Shown here: piece after piece, positions 1-12,749 of the stretch | How the letters are laid out: each line of letters starts with the position of its first letter | Numbering within the stretch: position 1 is the first letter of the stretch | Source of the DNA: Liopterus haemorrhoidalis | Taxonomy: Eukaryota > Arthropoda > Insecta > Coleoptera > Dytiscidae | Assembly (NCBI GenBank): GCA_963971575.1 | Contig: OZ020619.1 | Location: 26,602,800-26,666,799 of the forward strand | Direction: 5' to 3' | Length of the DNA: 64,000 nucleotides | Notes under the pieces: generated by a model | Told to the model about the DNA's origin: nothing | Databases searched by the model: none | What the model saw: the letters and a program-made list of their open reading frames with translations, nothing else | Translations under genes and position numbers: made by a program

Positions 1-117
1 TTCCTAGAAAGCGTAGGTTTTCTTCTCAACAAAGCAAATCTTTTATATCCACTTTTATCCGGCTTTATTCCGGCAGATTTAATCCCACCTTATCTCCATA
101 TCATCTGCATAGATTTA
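1..117 (+). pseudogene. LINE 3' coding end, left part (split by Harbinger insertion)
   Basis: Frame 1 is open from the window edge and reads like the region after the RNase H domain of a non-LTR retrotransposon, where a leucine-rich stretch is followed by a Pro-Tyr-Leu-His-Ile-Ile motif (typically ...PPYLHRIGI). It stops at the TTA (115-117) that flanks a Harbinger element and resumes at 4244, in a different frame. Assignment to an RNase H-bearing I/R1/Jockey-like LINE rests on this short motif and on the Cys/His cluster on the far side. Confidence 0.5.
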
Positions 118-829
118 GGGCCGAATTCATAAACGTTCCTAATCCTCACCTCATCCTTACCTCAAACTCAATTGGCAATGAGTCACTCATTTGGAATTCA
201 GAAACAAAAGTTGGATATTAGTAACATTGCCCACTCACTTATCTGTCAAATTTGAGTGAATAGTGAGTGAGATTTGAGACCAGTAGCTGGTAACCTTAAA
301 TTTTACTCATTTAAGATTTTGCTTTATATAAATATAGAAATATATTTGTATTAATGTGGATAATGATTTTTTAGAGTATGTAGAAGTTGAAAATGTTTAT
401 TTAAATGTGCATCGATACATTTGGAACGTAAAATAGAAACAGTAACCTACAAAATACAAAATAATTAGGGACGCTTAAGATCGCGCTTCAAAATATCACT
501 GACTATAAACTTATTCAGAGAATTCATTTCTTAAGAAACACTATAACACATAAAATATTTCCTACAGTATATCCAAAAATTGGGGTACTACAGAAGCATA
601 GGTTGTCTATTCCTCCAGCTGTGACAGGCATAATTTTACTAGATATGACAAATTATATTTCTTAATTCATTATAATATATCTTTATTTAAGAGAACACAT
701 GGCGACTTACATTTACTTAATCAACTTTTGATATGCAAAATAATACAATAAGTTGCCGAAAATACTGCTGTATACCTGGGTAGATATGTTAGATTTCCCG
801 AAACTAACGAGAATATCGAAAGAAAAAAA

Positions 830-1145
830 TCTTTATGGATTTAATTAATATCGCTGGTTTTCCTGAAGTCACTGGTTGGGTTGAAGGTACCCATATCGAA
901 ATAGGAAATCCAGGAGACAGAAATGTGGAACTATTTTGAAATAGAAAAGGCTAGATGTGATTAAACGTGCAAGTAGCAGGAGGTGTAAACTGTAAAGTCT
1001 TGGACAATGATATTTGCTGACCAGGATCTGTCCATGATAGCAGGATATTTAATAGTAGTTCTGTTAAAATGATATTTGAAGAAAATCGATTGTCTGGGCT
1101 TATTCTCGGTGGTAATGCTATAAAAGCAGCTTTTATTCTACGCCA
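830..1145 (+). pseudogene. Harbinger (HARBI1-like) transposase remnant
   Basis: Translating across frames gives landmarks of the Harbinger DDE nuclease in the right order: an IAGFPEV..W stretch, an EGTHIEI motif (usually DGTH, so the first catalytic Asp reads as Glu), an NRKG motif, LNVQVA, and PGSVHDSRIF with the second catalytic Asp. Several stops interrupt it, and no continuous frame longer than about 50 codons remains. It cannot encode an active enzyme. The gene lies inside the 118-4240 element in its left third, consistent with it being that element's own transposase. Confidence 0.75.
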
Positions 1146-1178
1146 TTTTATAAACTAATAATAAAAAAAAATAATTAT

Positions 1179-2782
1179 ATTATCTGTCTCAATTTGTAAT
1201 ACGAAACTAAGAGGAAAATTTCATGTTTTATGTTGTCTATTTAAAATATCATCTTAGGGTGGTACTCTGAAATGGCACCTTTCAAAACATTTGACAATTC
1301 ATATTTGACATTAAATTATGTCAATTTATTTTTTTAATTGAAAAGTATTTTTATACAACCAAAATAAGAAAATAACATCAGAAAATATGCATAAGAGACA
1401 ACAATTAGATAAATATACAAAAAAACACATATATAACGCTTATTGAAAACTTTTAGAAGAAAATGGAACAAAATTAAAAAGAAGCGAAATATATGGGTAA
1501 TTTAGGGGCTGATGATGTACCACCTTTTATTATTTCTTTGGCAGAATCGGAATCAGAAAATTCGAGGAATGAGTAGGATTTAGATGTTGAATATATGGAA
1601 GAAGAATTTTTGGAGGATGAATACATGGAGTAAATTTGAAATAGGGATTGGGCTAGTCTAAATTTCGCTTGAGGGATGGGAGTCTAAATTTGTTTCCTTA
1701 TTATTCCCTCTTCACATGTATAATATTATATTATATTAATACAATGTTCCATTACTCGACGAAAGTAACCGTGGTTGAAGTTTCCCGTTCCGAAAGTGTA
1801 CGACATTAACCTTTTCAGGAAAATTGTTAAGTTTCGGAACGCGGTTACTGAAAATTTTGGTTACTTTTTTGTAACCAAACTAACCATAGAAATATCGCGG
1901 TTAGTCTGGTTATTTCCTCCCACTACAAACTTCAGATCTAATGTAAACTACAAAGGCGGGAATTTCAAAACAATTACAATAAGGCGATAGTTAAGTGGAG
2001 GGAATTAATCGTTTCTTTGTAGTGCAAGTAGTAAATTATAATATTATTTTACTATAGTCTATAATTAAAACAGTAAGAATGAGTGTAAGTAACTGATTTT
2101 TAGTAATATTGATCGATGTCGTGAAAAATAATATCAGGAAAAATCATATATGTTCTTATATAATGTGCCATTGTAAACCAGTACTAATAAAACAAATATT
2201 TTTATTAATAAGTTTGTAAGAGAATATCTATAACCTATAACGTCCATAAAATGACAGTTCAGTTGTCTGTTTTATCAACTGTGAAGTGTGACTACCGTTC
2301 CGTAACTAAAACTCGTTTTCAGGTAACCACTGGGTAACCACAACTTACCACGACTTTACCGTAACCACGACCGCGGTAGTTAGGTGTGCAGTTACGGAAC
2401 ATTGTATAAAATACCAATTATATTATTATTATATATTAAATACAAAATAAAATGATAAATTATTATTATATAATATGTATTTTTGTTTTTTATATTTTAT
2501 CACGATATTTCATTGATCGTAATATTTTTTTTTACTATTATACGAGTAATAATCGAAAGTTTGATGAAATAAATATTAATATATACATTCAAAATATTTG
2601 ACATGTCAGTCATAATTTTGACATGTCAATTTACTAATAACCTCAATATGATGAAACTTAACCATACTTTTAAAGGCCAGATTTACAAGTTCACATGATT
2701 CTACAAAAGTCTATTTACACCACAACTTACAGTCACTAAGGTAACCAGATCTAGTTTCGTATTACAAATTGAGACAGATTAT
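1179..2782. mobile_element. TIR element, 'TCTGTCTCA' family, interrupted copy
   Basis: The left end at about 1179 and the right end at about 2782 are inverted repeats of roughly 32 bp (ATTATCTGTCTCAATTTG...). They match the ends of the complete 343-bp copy at 7813-8155. Sequence next to each end also matches that copy, so this is the same element carrying about 1.2 kb of foreign DNA, including the TIR element at 1741-2405. It is non-autonomous, and no transposase was seen. Confidence 0.7.
1741..2405. mobile_element. Candidate nested TIR element (ACAATGTTCC ends)
   Basis: The segment starts ACAATGTTCC at 1741 and ends with the complement (GGAACATTGT) at 2405. The TIR is about 17 bp and imperfect, and the interior is rich in GGTTAC/GTAACC words. 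It lies inside the 1179-2782 copy, whose complete relative lacks it. Exact boundaries and target duplication are uncertain. The small ORF at 1775-1990 matches nothing I recognise. Confidence 0.45.
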
Positions 2783-3429
2783 AAGTATATTTATTATAAT
2801 TATGTTGTATATTTATTTATAATACATTAATTAAATAACATTATAAGTTTTTCTAAAATTTATGTTTTTAAAGTTTCTTCCATTACTTATTGTTCGGCTA
2901 TATTTTTTCTTATTTCTTGCTTTTCTACTTGCAGCTGTTGTTACATATATTTTAAGCCGATATTCTTCGGGACGAAAGATATGAATTTCTTCATCTTGCG
3001 GGATATTTTTTTCTGAGCACTTCATTATAACTTCTAATTCTTTTTCAATTGCAGTAGCTCTTGATGTGTACGCAGTTTTATTATTTGTTTGTCTATTTTC
3101 CTATTACTTTTAATTAGGTAATTAGATTATTTGCCTATTGTAAAAATTAATCTATTTAAAAATTACATCCCCTGGGAGTAGAGTCGAGTTTGAAGGTGTG
3201 TCGTCATCTGTATGTATTGGGCAGCGTCACTCGTGATAAATATTCTACTTGCCATGATAAAAACAACAATATATATAGAATACACTATATTTTATTGAAT
3301 TGAGTTTTTGACAATACACTACTGTCAAAATGTTTATTACAATCACTACCAATTACAAATACGTTTCCATAGCTATAACGTATTATTTTATTTTGACGTC
3401 ATAAAATTAGTGACGTTTTCCCTCAACCG

Positions 3430-3610
3430 TCCCTCAAGGGTACATTCGGTTTGACGCTCCGAGCGTTCCGAGTACGCTCTTTACACTCAAACGTGTTCGA
3501 TTTGACGCTCGGAGTACACTCAAATGCATTCGTTTTGCGATCGAGCGAGCATTTAGAGTGCGCTCTATGTGTTCGAGGTTTTAAGACCGAGCACATGCAG
3601 TATGATGTAA
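3430..3610. repeat. GC-rich dispersed repeat (GAGCG-rich), copy 1
   Basis: A block unusually rich in CG and GAGCG within AT-rich DNA contains repeated TTTGACGCTC/GAGTACACTC words. A diverged inverted-orientation copy lies at 55535-55740. It sits in the right part of the Harbinger element 118-4240, so it is either Harbinger internal sequence or a nested repeat. Confidence 0.55.
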
Positions 3611-4243
3611 AAAAGTGAGGGAACGGCGGGATAGAAATGAAAGTTTAAAATTAAATTATAAATAAAATAAAAATAATAGCCTTAGACAAATAACAATAGA
3701 CAAATAATATTGTTATTTGTCTATGGCTACAGAGTACGGCCATTTTATGTATTTGTGACGTTCTGTAAACAGCAAAAAAATTATTAAAATACATCGTGCA
3801 TAAAATTAAAATGGAAAAAATTCATTAAATTCATTAATTAATTATTATTTAATTTTTAATTAATTATTTCTTCATCATTGAAAAAAAAATCAAGGAAAAA
3901 CCGAGGTATATAATTTTGATTCATGACTGACGTGAACTAATCTGACAGTAAAAACGCCGCCTAAAATTGTAGGGTTAGATTTTACAAACATTACGTCACA
4001 AGAACGCTCGCTCCGTTAGTGCTCTATTCATGACGTCACCATCAACTGTTCGCTCAGCGCTCGCTCTATTCTGTACAACTCGAATGCACCCCAAGTTAGT
4101 GACTCATTTACAATTGTTTATAAATAACAAAAGTGAGTGAGGGAACGACTCATCCTAAAATGAGTGTGAGATGAGGTGAGGCTGAGGTGAGGCTGAGGTG
4201 AGGATGAGGTGAGGATTAGGAACGTTTATGAATTCGGCCCTTA

Positions 4244-4562
4244 ATATGGTTTCGTCTCCTTTCTGTCTGTGTGATAATTTTTCTGTCAGCGATTCGAACC
4301 ATGTATTGTTCGAATGCCCAATTCATTTGCGTAATCGTAACTTATTCAACACAAAATTTAGTTTGCCAAAAAATATCCTTACCTACCAATATTCAGACGC
4401 TTCTTGCTACTAACTCTCTAGATATTAATTAAATTATTTATAACTATATTAAAACAGTAAATATCAAATTGTAAATGAAATTTTAAAAATCTGTAATGCA
4501 TTTATTTATATCTGGCTAATAGCCAAAACTGCTAAAGCCAACAAATAAAAGGAAAAAAAAAA
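4244..4562 (+). pseudogene. LINE 3' end, right part, with 3' UTR and A-rich tail
   Basis: This continues the LINE broken at 117. The reading frame from 4246 gives FCLCDN...HVLFECP, a C-x-C-x9-H-x4-C arrangement like the Cys/His cluster after the RNase H of many LINEs, and stops at 4411-4413. The 3' region holds CTGGCTAATAGCC (a small hairpin) near 4515, an AATAAA at about 4545 and a poly(A)-like run at 4553-4562. The ATG at 4228 lies inside the Harbinger repeat and is not a real start. The CTGGCTAAT motif recurs in SINEs of this window. Confidence 0.55.
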
Positions 4563-4569
4563 TTGAAAT

Positions 4570-5135
4570 TTTGACATTTGAAACTAGACATTTCTGTAAA
4601 TAATTTTATTTGTAGATTTTTAAAAAATAAATCTGCAAACTATTGTTCATATCAGTCAAAGGATATAGCAGTGTCTAGAGTTTATTGTTTATGCCTACAA
4701 AACCCTAGATATTTTTGTATGTAATTATATTCATAGATTCTTAGGGCCGGTTTCTGAAAGCTTAGTAAACTATAAGCAAATGGTCAATTACGGTTACAAT
4801 ATAACAATCCCATAAGTAACCATAGCAACCGGTTTATAACTATTTGGTTATACTTAACTAAGCTTTCAGAATCCGGCCTTTAGAGAATAAATCTGCAAAA
4901 TATTGTTGAGTGTCTAAAGTTTCTTGTTTATGCCTACGAAATCCTAGACATTTCTGTATGTTATTTTATCCGCAATTTTTTAGAAAATAAATCTGCAAAA
5001 TATTTTTCATATCGATCATAGGATATAAGAGTGTTTAGTTTCTTGTTTATGCCTACGAAATCCTAGACATTTCTATAGGGTATTTTATTCGCAGTTTCTT
5101 AGAGAATAATTCTGCAAAATATCTGTCAATCAAGA
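4570..5135. repeat. Tandem array, four units of ~119 bp
   Basis: The landmark CTAGA.ATTT recurs at 4584, 4705, 4944 and 5063. Spacing is 121, 100 (after removing a 139-bp insertion) and 119 bp. Each unit contains a TTGTTTATGCCTAC...CCTAG stretch that closely resembles the hairpin end of the type C repeats (for example 27570-27605). The array may therefore be multiplied Helentron-like 3' ends. A MITE at 4744-4879 interrupts the second unit. Confidence 0.75.
4744..4879. mobile_element. Harbinger-type MITE, 136 bp
   Basis: Inverted ends of about 22 bp (GGGCCGGTTTCTGAAAGC) are flanked by TTA at 4741-4743 and 4880-4882. Neighbouring tandem units give the empty site directly (TTCTTAGAGAAT), so the insertion and its 3-bp duplication can be read in place. 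No coding capacity. Confidence 0.85.
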
Positions 5136-5710
5136 GACAGGGTGTCCCCAGTTAGCCAATCAGGAGAATCTTAGGTAAATATGATGTCACAATGTTACCA
5201 GACTTCATACAGACACTTGCTAATTATATATGTACGATTAAATTTATTTATCTGAAATGTTTTTAATGTGTTCAGAAAACATAAAATCAATTTCGAAATA
5301 TATCTATAGCTATACAAATTTTATCAGCGTAATTTAACTATATGACAATAATTTCTTTGCTCAGAAAATGAAAAATAAAAGAGCTGACTTGGGTTTGATA
5401 ACATCTATAAGCTATGTGCAATTGACCTAAACTAAAGTTTTTATTGAGCTATTTAAAACAACGAGATGAAGTCGGGTGGTAGGCCCTAGATCTGTTCTAA
5501 CTCCGAGTTTCTAAATTACAACCACGATATCGTAACCACACTAAGCCTAGGATTTGGAACAAAGAAGAAGGACATAGAGAGAATGATTACCGTATTATAT
5601 TTACTTAATCCAAGCTTATCATTTAATCTCAAAACTGATCGAGGAAGAGAAGTAGCAGGCTGCACATGTATATTACCATCGTTCAAAATATTTAATTAGC
5701 ACAACGTAGT
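5136..5710. other. Intergenic, nothing recognised
   Basis: AT-rich sequence with no ORF over 60 codons that resembles a protein, and no terminal repeat or RNA gene that I can see. Confidence 0.4.
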
Positions 5711-5712
5711 TA

Positions 5713-6118
5713 CAGTCTGTTTCAAACGGTTAGGCGGAACTAAATGGGAATTTCGTTCTTTTAGGTTGTCACGAGAAGGGACCTTGCTTGGGTTATTTCA
5801 TTTTTCACGTTGGAATGTCAAAATTTAAAATTCCAACAATGAAACCATGGAAACGAATGACATATGTCAAAATTAAATATTTTTTTAGATATTTTAATGA
5901 CAAAAAAATAAATAAATGGGAAATTTGTATTAAGAATGACACAAAAAATCAAAATATAAAGAAAATGACATTTTAAAATGATATTAACCTTAACCAAAAA
6001 ATGTTTATTGTTAGTATGATTTACAAAGCTTAAACAAAACGGCCGAAAGGTACGATTTAAACGATGAAAGTAACTAGATTGCAAAATCTAGTTCCGCTTA
6101 ACCGTTTGGAACAGACTG
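5713..6118. mobile_element. TA-flanked MITE 'CAGTCTGTT', copy 1
   Basis: A 406-bp element with ~30-bp inverted ends (CAGTCTGTTTCAAACGG / CCGTTTGGAACAGACTG) and TA on both sides. A near-identical copy lies at 7262-7666, and an older interrupted copy at 57788-58837. TA flanks suggest Tc1/mariner mobilisation. ORFs in both strands are chance frames shared by the copies. Confidence 0.85.
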
Positions 6119-6544
6119 TATAATTTAATTTATAAATCAAAAACAAAACAGTCTGTGTTGAACAAAAGGATCTAAAATGTCTGGATGAAACAAATTTATT
6201 TAATTATTTGAATTTGACAACAGAACATGACCTAAGTACCAATTATTCTGGCACTCATTTACAAAATAATACAAAATTTTTAATGTACAGAATACAACAA
6301 ATACCGTATAATAAACACATTGATTTATCCTTCTGTAACTAAGGTGTATCAGAGACATCATTCTATAGATTTGTTCCAACAGAAAATTCACAGCAGTTCA
6401 GAACGTGAATCAGAACTGCTTAAAATCCATGCGCGAACGTATAGTTCTAGAATCATCTTAACTAGTGTTGGAACAAGTTAGAACCGTTGATAATTTGGTT
6501 TGTTTATCCTAACCTATAAAATCACGAAATCAAAACATCTGTTA
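6119..6544. other. Spacer between two MITEs, nothing recognised
   Basis: About 420 bp of AT-rich sequence. The 63-codon minus-strand frame at 6200-6391 resembles nothing I know. Confidence 0.35.
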
Positions 6545-7144
6545 TACCCTTTTCACATTAGATCTTTAAGAACGGATGTTAAAGTGAATGTATCTTTAAA
6601 CGCTAATGTGAAACCGTATGGCCTCGTCTAAATACAAGCGAAGTTTAAGACAGATCTGCGTCTTAAACTTCGTCCGCATTGCCAACTTAATATATTTTAT
6701 AAAAAAATACTCCTTGAATTTGTGCTGTCAACATTTTATATTATCATAAACAAGAATATTGTATTATATCGACGTTATAAGAAGTTTATACTTATTGTTA
6801 TAATAAAATTATTTATTTTAATAATGTGTTTCATAAAATACAGAGCTACAATAATTGAGATAAAATGTATCGACTTACATGTTAATACAGGTGTAATATA
6901 TTCTTTATTGTAGTGTCTTTATTGTAGAATGAAATGAAATATCCTTATTTGTTTATAATAATTCAAAATGTGCGTCTGCGCAGACAGTTCAAAACTGGTT
7001 ATTTCATGACGGTAACTTAAGGACAAAATTACTGTAGCTGATGACAGCACCAGAGATTTAAACATCAAGTGTGAAAGCATACCGATCTTAAACATCGGTG
7101 AACTTTAAGTTCACTCGTCTTAAAGATCTAGTGTGAAAAGGGTA
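6545..7144. mobile_element. Harbinger-type non-autonomous element, 600 bp
   Basis: Inverted ends TACCCTTTTCACATTAGATC... and its complement (about 28 bp, one or two mismatches) are flanked by TTA at 6542-6544 and 7145-7147. The interior is very AT-rich, with subterminal AACTTTAAG / CTTAAACTTCG words. No transposase. Confidence 0.8.
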
Positions 7145-7261
7145 TTAGAAAGCATTGTGCCTTGTATTTTTAAACTGAAGAAATGGAACTAATGGAAGGA
7201 TTGGATTACATTTGAAAATTCTTTTTGCCGATTTATATACTATTTATATACTATGACAATA

Positions 7262-7666
7262 CAGTCTGTTCCAAACGGTTAAGCGGAACTAAATGGGAAT
7301 TTAGTTCTTTTAGGTTGTCACGAAGGGACCTTGCTTGGGTTATTTCATTTTTCACGTTGGGATGTCAAAATTTAAAATTCCAACAATGAAACTATGGCAA
7401 CGAATGACATATGTCAAAACTAAATATTTTTTTTAGATATTTTAATGACAAAAAAATAAATAAATGGGAAATTTGTATTAAGAATAACACAAAAAATCAA
7501 AATATAAAGAAAATGACATTTTAAAATGATATTAACCTTAATCAAAAAATGTTTATTGTTAGTATGATTTACAAAGCTTAAACAAAACGGCCGAAAGGCA
7601 CGATTTAAACGATGAAAGTAACTAGACTGCAAAATCTAGTTCCGCTTAACCGTTTGGAACAGACTG
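7262..7666. mobile_element. TA-flanked MITE 'CAGTCTGTT', copy 2
   Basis: 405 bp, TA at 7260-7261 and 7667-7668. It differs from copy 1 (5713-6118) at only a few positions and a short indel, so both copies are recent, or the region duplicated. It appears to have landed beside or within a truncated TCTGTCTCA-family element whose right end follows at 7670-7746. Confidence 0.85.
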
Positions 7667-7669
7667 TAT

Positions 7670-7746
7670 TATAAATGTATTGGCAATATACAACATAAAA
7701 AATGAAATTTCACTGTTAGTTCCGTATTACAAAATGAGACAGATAA
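7670..7746. mobile_element. Right-end fragment of a TCTGTCTCA-family element
   Basis: This ~77-bp stretch (GGCAATATACAACAT...GAGACAGATAATA) matches the right end of the element at 43091-43276 almost word for word. The rest of the element is absent on the left, where the MITE 7262-7666 begins. Confidence 0.6.
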
Positions 7747-7812
7747 TATGTTCTTTCTATTTTTGTCATTGTTAATTTTTGTAGTTTTTCTTTTTTTTTT
7801 TGTTTAACTCTT

Positions 7813-8155
7813 ATAATCTGTCTCATTTTGTAATACGAAACTAGATCTGGTTACTTTGGTGACTGTTGTGGTGTAAATAGACTTTTATGGAAACATGTGA
7901 ACTTGTAAATCTGGCTTTTAAATATTTTTAAAAAAGTTTTATTATATCGAGGTTATATTCACTCAAAAACTATATATGTCAGTTAACAAATTGACATGTC
8001 AAAATCGCGATTGATATGTCAAAATTGTGATATACATGTCAAATATTTTGAAAGGTGCCACTTCAGAATTACCACCCTAAGATGATATTTTAAATAGACA
8101 ACATAAAAAATGAAATTTTCCTCTTAGTTTCGTATTACAAAATGAGACAGATAAT
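7813..8155. mobile_element. TCTGTCTCA-family TIR element, complete short copy
   Basis: About 343 bp with inverted ends of roughly 32 bp (ATAATCTGTCTCATTTTG / CAAAATGAGACAGATAAT). The interior has several GACATGTCAA / TTGACATGTC words. This is the reference copy that shows 1179-2782 is interrupted. Non-autonomous; family not assigned, with TA or TAT at the edges. Confidence 0.75.
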
Positions 8156-8327
8156 ATGTATTTATTTTTTTACTGGCCACAAGGCTGTTAATAAATTATA
8201 TTATTAAATAAATAACAAATAATAGTGTATAAGCAGTTCACTTTTGTAAGAACAAACTAAGAGGGAATTTGGTTTTCAATAGTTTGCACCTTTTAGCTGT
8301 ATGTCATGTTGGTATTAAAAAAATTTC

Positions 8328-9633
<1,306 letters not shown>

Positions 9634-9811
9634 TTTGACATATGTCATAATGAAAAATTATATCTTAATTGTAGTGATCATAACCTTATCAACCTAAAGT
9701 CGGTTTTACAGCGTAAGGAATATTTTTAATTGACATTTAAAGTCAGTAGCACACTATAAAAGTAACCAAAATAACCAAATCTAGTTTGTTCTTACAAAAG
9801 TGAACTGCTTA

Positions 9812-10598
9812 TATTAAGTTGTTCCGAAAAAATGGCGGTTTCATGATATCTTCAAATTTTGCGCCGTTTATTTAAGGACTAACATCAGGTTATCTTAGCA
9901 GCCATATATCATTTTTATCAGTAAATATTATTCTACTCAGAACGCATCACATTTCCTTTGTACTAGATAGATTCAGTCCTTATTCGAGGTTTGTTATATG
10001 TGATATGCTGAAAGGAGAATTTTGCGCAATTTTCCTTTATGTGTTTGAATTTAGATGATACATCTGAAACTGTAAAAAAGAGAATACAGCATTCGGAAAA
10101 GATTAAGTTAATATTCAACGTTGGTTTAAACTTGTTCTTAACATTGATGAAACCCTTAAAGAATGTAAAGGTTGAGGGCGCGGAGATTCTATTGCTGACG
10201 AAGTTTTAAATTGGACCTTCGCCTTGCGATATTGTGCAGTACTCTCAGGCACGACCGGATGTAGGGTATGGCAAGCGAGACACTCGTCTCGGGCGCAGAG
10301 TTGGTACGGGCTCAATGCAGAGTCAACAGGGCGCAAATATCATTGAGATCAGTCTATCTATATTTTGTCTTTATTTCGATCCGTCATCCTTTTTTTGTCA
10401 TCATCAAGAAAGGAGCTGCAATAGTGGTACTTCACCTCGGATGTATTTTGGTGATGGTTATGTACCTTGGTCCGGCGCTGATACTTCAAGTACTTTTTTA
10501 TATCTAATTTATTAATTCCTGTGCTTACACAGGAGTTCACAATTCTTTTGGTTTAAGTATCGAAAATATTAAATTTTTTCATAAACTTAAACTTTAAT
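9812..10598. other. Unassigned region, possible mariner scrap
   Basis: Around 10080-10210 one frame gives an RWFKL..N..ETL..CKG..GRGDSIADEVL-like string that vaguely recalls the N-terminal region of a mariner transposase, but frames break at once. The segment 10220-10340 is higher in GC than its surroundings with no recognisable product. No terminal repeats found. Confidence 0.25.
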
Positions 10599-11040
10599 AA
10601 TCATCATCATCATCATCATCATAATCATTTCAACTATGGTATCCATCGTCGGATGTAAATCTCCTCTAGTGCGTTCCGTTCTTCTCTATTGGTGACTTTT
10701 ATCATCCTTCCGTGTCCTGCATGCCTTTTAATATCGTCCGTCTATCTTGTTTGTGGCCTTCCGATTGGGTCTTTTAATGTGGTAGTGGTCTCCACTACAA
10801 CAATTTTCGGGTCCATCGGTTATCGCTTTTTCTACATACCTATATAACCTACCTAGCTCCATCTGAGTTGACAAATCCTCTTCACAACATCTGTAACTTT
10901 CGATGTGTCGCGTATAAAGTCGTTAGTTCTTCTGTCTCCTAGAGTGACACCTAAAATACATCTATCTATTGCTCTTTGTATGATCTATAGTTTTTTTATA
11001 ACACTTTTATTTATTGTCTATGTCTCAGTATTATATGTGA
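10599..11040 (-). pseudogene. RTE-clade LINE C-terminal fragment with trinucleotide tail
   Basis: On the minus strand the frames give AIDRCILGVTLGDRRTND, then TSKVTDVVKRI, and later DPIGRPQTR.TDDIKR. These are the usual C-terminal landmarks of RTE/BovB-type reverse transcriptases (RAMLGVTLRDRIRN, then GRPPTRWTDDI). Two or more stops are present. The element ends at low coordinates in (ATC)n/(GAT)n at 10599-10624, in keeping with RTE elements ending in short tandem tails rather than poly(A). 5'-truncated. Confidence 0.7.
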
Positions 11041-11079
11041 GCACCGGCAGTATGGACTAATCAAAGCTTTGGGCTTTTA

Positions 11080-11600
11080 AGTTGTTTCATTTCTGAATAA
11101 AAAAATAGTTTCATTTTGTTAAATGCAGCCCAATCCAGTGATATGCGTCTTTTTAAGTCTGTCTTAAGACTTTCTTTAGAGGTAGGTATTTACTGTTCAA
11201 GATAAAGGTATGAGTCTACTATTTCTATAACAGCACTATTTAGAGCCAAGTTGTTTTGTAGTTCGTTTACAGAACATGCATATATTAGTGTTGGTCTTAT
11301 GACTGACTTATAGAAAAGAATTTTATTCTTATTATTATTTGTATTCTTTGGATAGTCCTGATTTCCTGTTTATCAATGAAATTAATGCGCCCATGCTTGC
11401 AACTGCTAGTTGACATCGATGTTTTCAATGTTCTACAAAATTCAGTCTTTTGTCAAGTTTCATACCTAGATACTCAATTGTAGAAGACCATTATATGTTA
11501 TTTCCTTGAATGGAGATGTTGTCAATAAGTCTGAGGGGTTTTTTTTTTTTTAGAGAAAATGATCGTTTCCGTCTTTGATTCTTTGGTTTTTATTTTCTAT
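11080..11600 (-). pseudogene. Jockey-like reverse transcriptase C-terminal remnant
   Basis: Minus-strand frames read STIEYLGMKLDKRLNFVEH, then further on CQLAVASMGALISLINRKSG. These correspond to the thumb region after the YADD motif in Jockey-group LINEs (YLGVTLD.RL.W..HI). Frameshifts and stops are frequent and nothing upstream of the thumb is visible. It abuts the RTE fragment in the same orientation, but they are different clades. Confidence 0.5.
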
Positions 11601-12749
11601 CTTTATGAACAATACTTGTTCATAAAGATACATAGTTTTTATACAGGATTAATAGTAACGGTCCAAATGTACTATAGATCACGTGACTGTAATATATAGT
11701 TTATAGTGCTGGAGGTCTAGAAACGAATAACTTACATTTAATGCTTTTATGTGCCACCTAGGCGCACGGAACCTCTTATTTATAGTTTTATTCTTTTTCT
11801 GGCTTTGTAAGTGTAACCAAGAAAAGTTCATTTTTTTATGCATGTGTCTATTTGTAGAGCCCTGCGCGGATAGGTTTTTCTTTATCCGCATCCGCAAAAA
11901 TATTCGCACAAGATTTGCTGTCTGTTTGGAAATATCTAACATGAGATTATAATAGATTAAAAAATAAAAAAGGAAATTACAATTATTCGACTGTTAAACT
12001 AAGTTTATATAAAATGTAAAACTTTAAACAGCAATATCTCAGAAACTTAGTTTTTTAAGATATCTCACTATTGTTTTAGAGCAGCGATATTTAGAAATAA
12101 ATAAACAGATTAATTTTTCACATTTATGACCAATAAATAACCTATAAGATCAGCAAATTTAAAAAAATAAGTTCTTTATAATAAAACTAAATTCTTAAAT
12201 TTATCTTATTATTAAAAGATGAAAGTTATATGACAATTTCAAGAATTTTAAGATATTTTTATTTTTTTAAATTTCATATGAGCTTCATATGTTTTTAAAT
12301 GTGGCAAATTACCATGGTTAATTTTTACTAATATTTCCAAAAATGCAAAATAAGACGATACACTACATTTTATTTTAAAATTAATAAACTGGCAATAAAT
12401 CGAAAGAAATTGTTGTATCTACGACTGTTAAATAAACTCAACTATATTTAGGGATTTGTCTTGTTCTTATGGCAATAGTGAAGTAATAATACGTTGCGGC
12501 ACTTTTTACTTTTTTTTTATTCTTCCCATAAAGACCTATTTTACGTTTACTTAAATAGCTAAATATAATATAATTGACAGAGGAGTCCGTGTATTCTCGG
12601 TGAAACATATTTAAAATAAGATTAATAAATAAAACACTCGGTAAGTTTCACAAATATCAGTTTAATATACTCTATACGTATTTCCCACTGAATGTATTTG
12701 TTAAAAAATAAGTTTAGTTTGTAATTTGAACTCCTGTAGATGGCGTCAC
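11600..12749. other. AT-rich stretch, no gene recognised
   Basis: A GAGCCCTGCGCGGATA segment at about 11857 looks like a possible hAT end, but no partner end was found. The opposing ORFs at 11679-11952 overlap each other on both strands and resemble nothing known. Confidence 0.3.

Larger units (their letters stand above)
118..4240 (+). mobile_element. PIF/Harbinger DNA transposon, decayed, 4.1 kb
   Basis: The ends are near-perfect inverted repeats of about 35 bp (GGGCCGAATTCATAAACG at 118, its reverse complement ending at 4240). They are flanked by TTA at 115-117 and 4241-4243. A 3-bp TWA target duplication is the hallmark of PIF/Harbinger, and a broken Harbinger-type transposase lies at 830-1145. 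Subterminal sequence is rich in repeated GAGGTGAGG/CCTCACCTC units, plausible transposase-binding repeats. Other TIR elements are nested inside (1179-2782 and 1741-2405), and a GC-rich repeat lies at 3430-3610. The element splits an older LINE 3' end. Confidence 0.85.

Noticed and set aside
5818..7632. Repeated 70-88-codon minus ORFs in the CAGTCTGTT MITEs
   Set aside because: Identical because the MITE copies are near-identical; a 405-bp element with paired ends leaves no room for a gene, and copy 3 does not keep the frame.
10115..10515. Overlapping ORFs on both strands around a higher-GC patch
   Set aside because: Four frames overlap on both strands with no conserved motif; the underlying DNA is probably transposon debris.
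11857..11915. Possible hAT left end (GAGCCCTGCGCGGATA)
   Set aside because: Looks hAT-like but no inverted partner or 8-bp duplication was found within the window.
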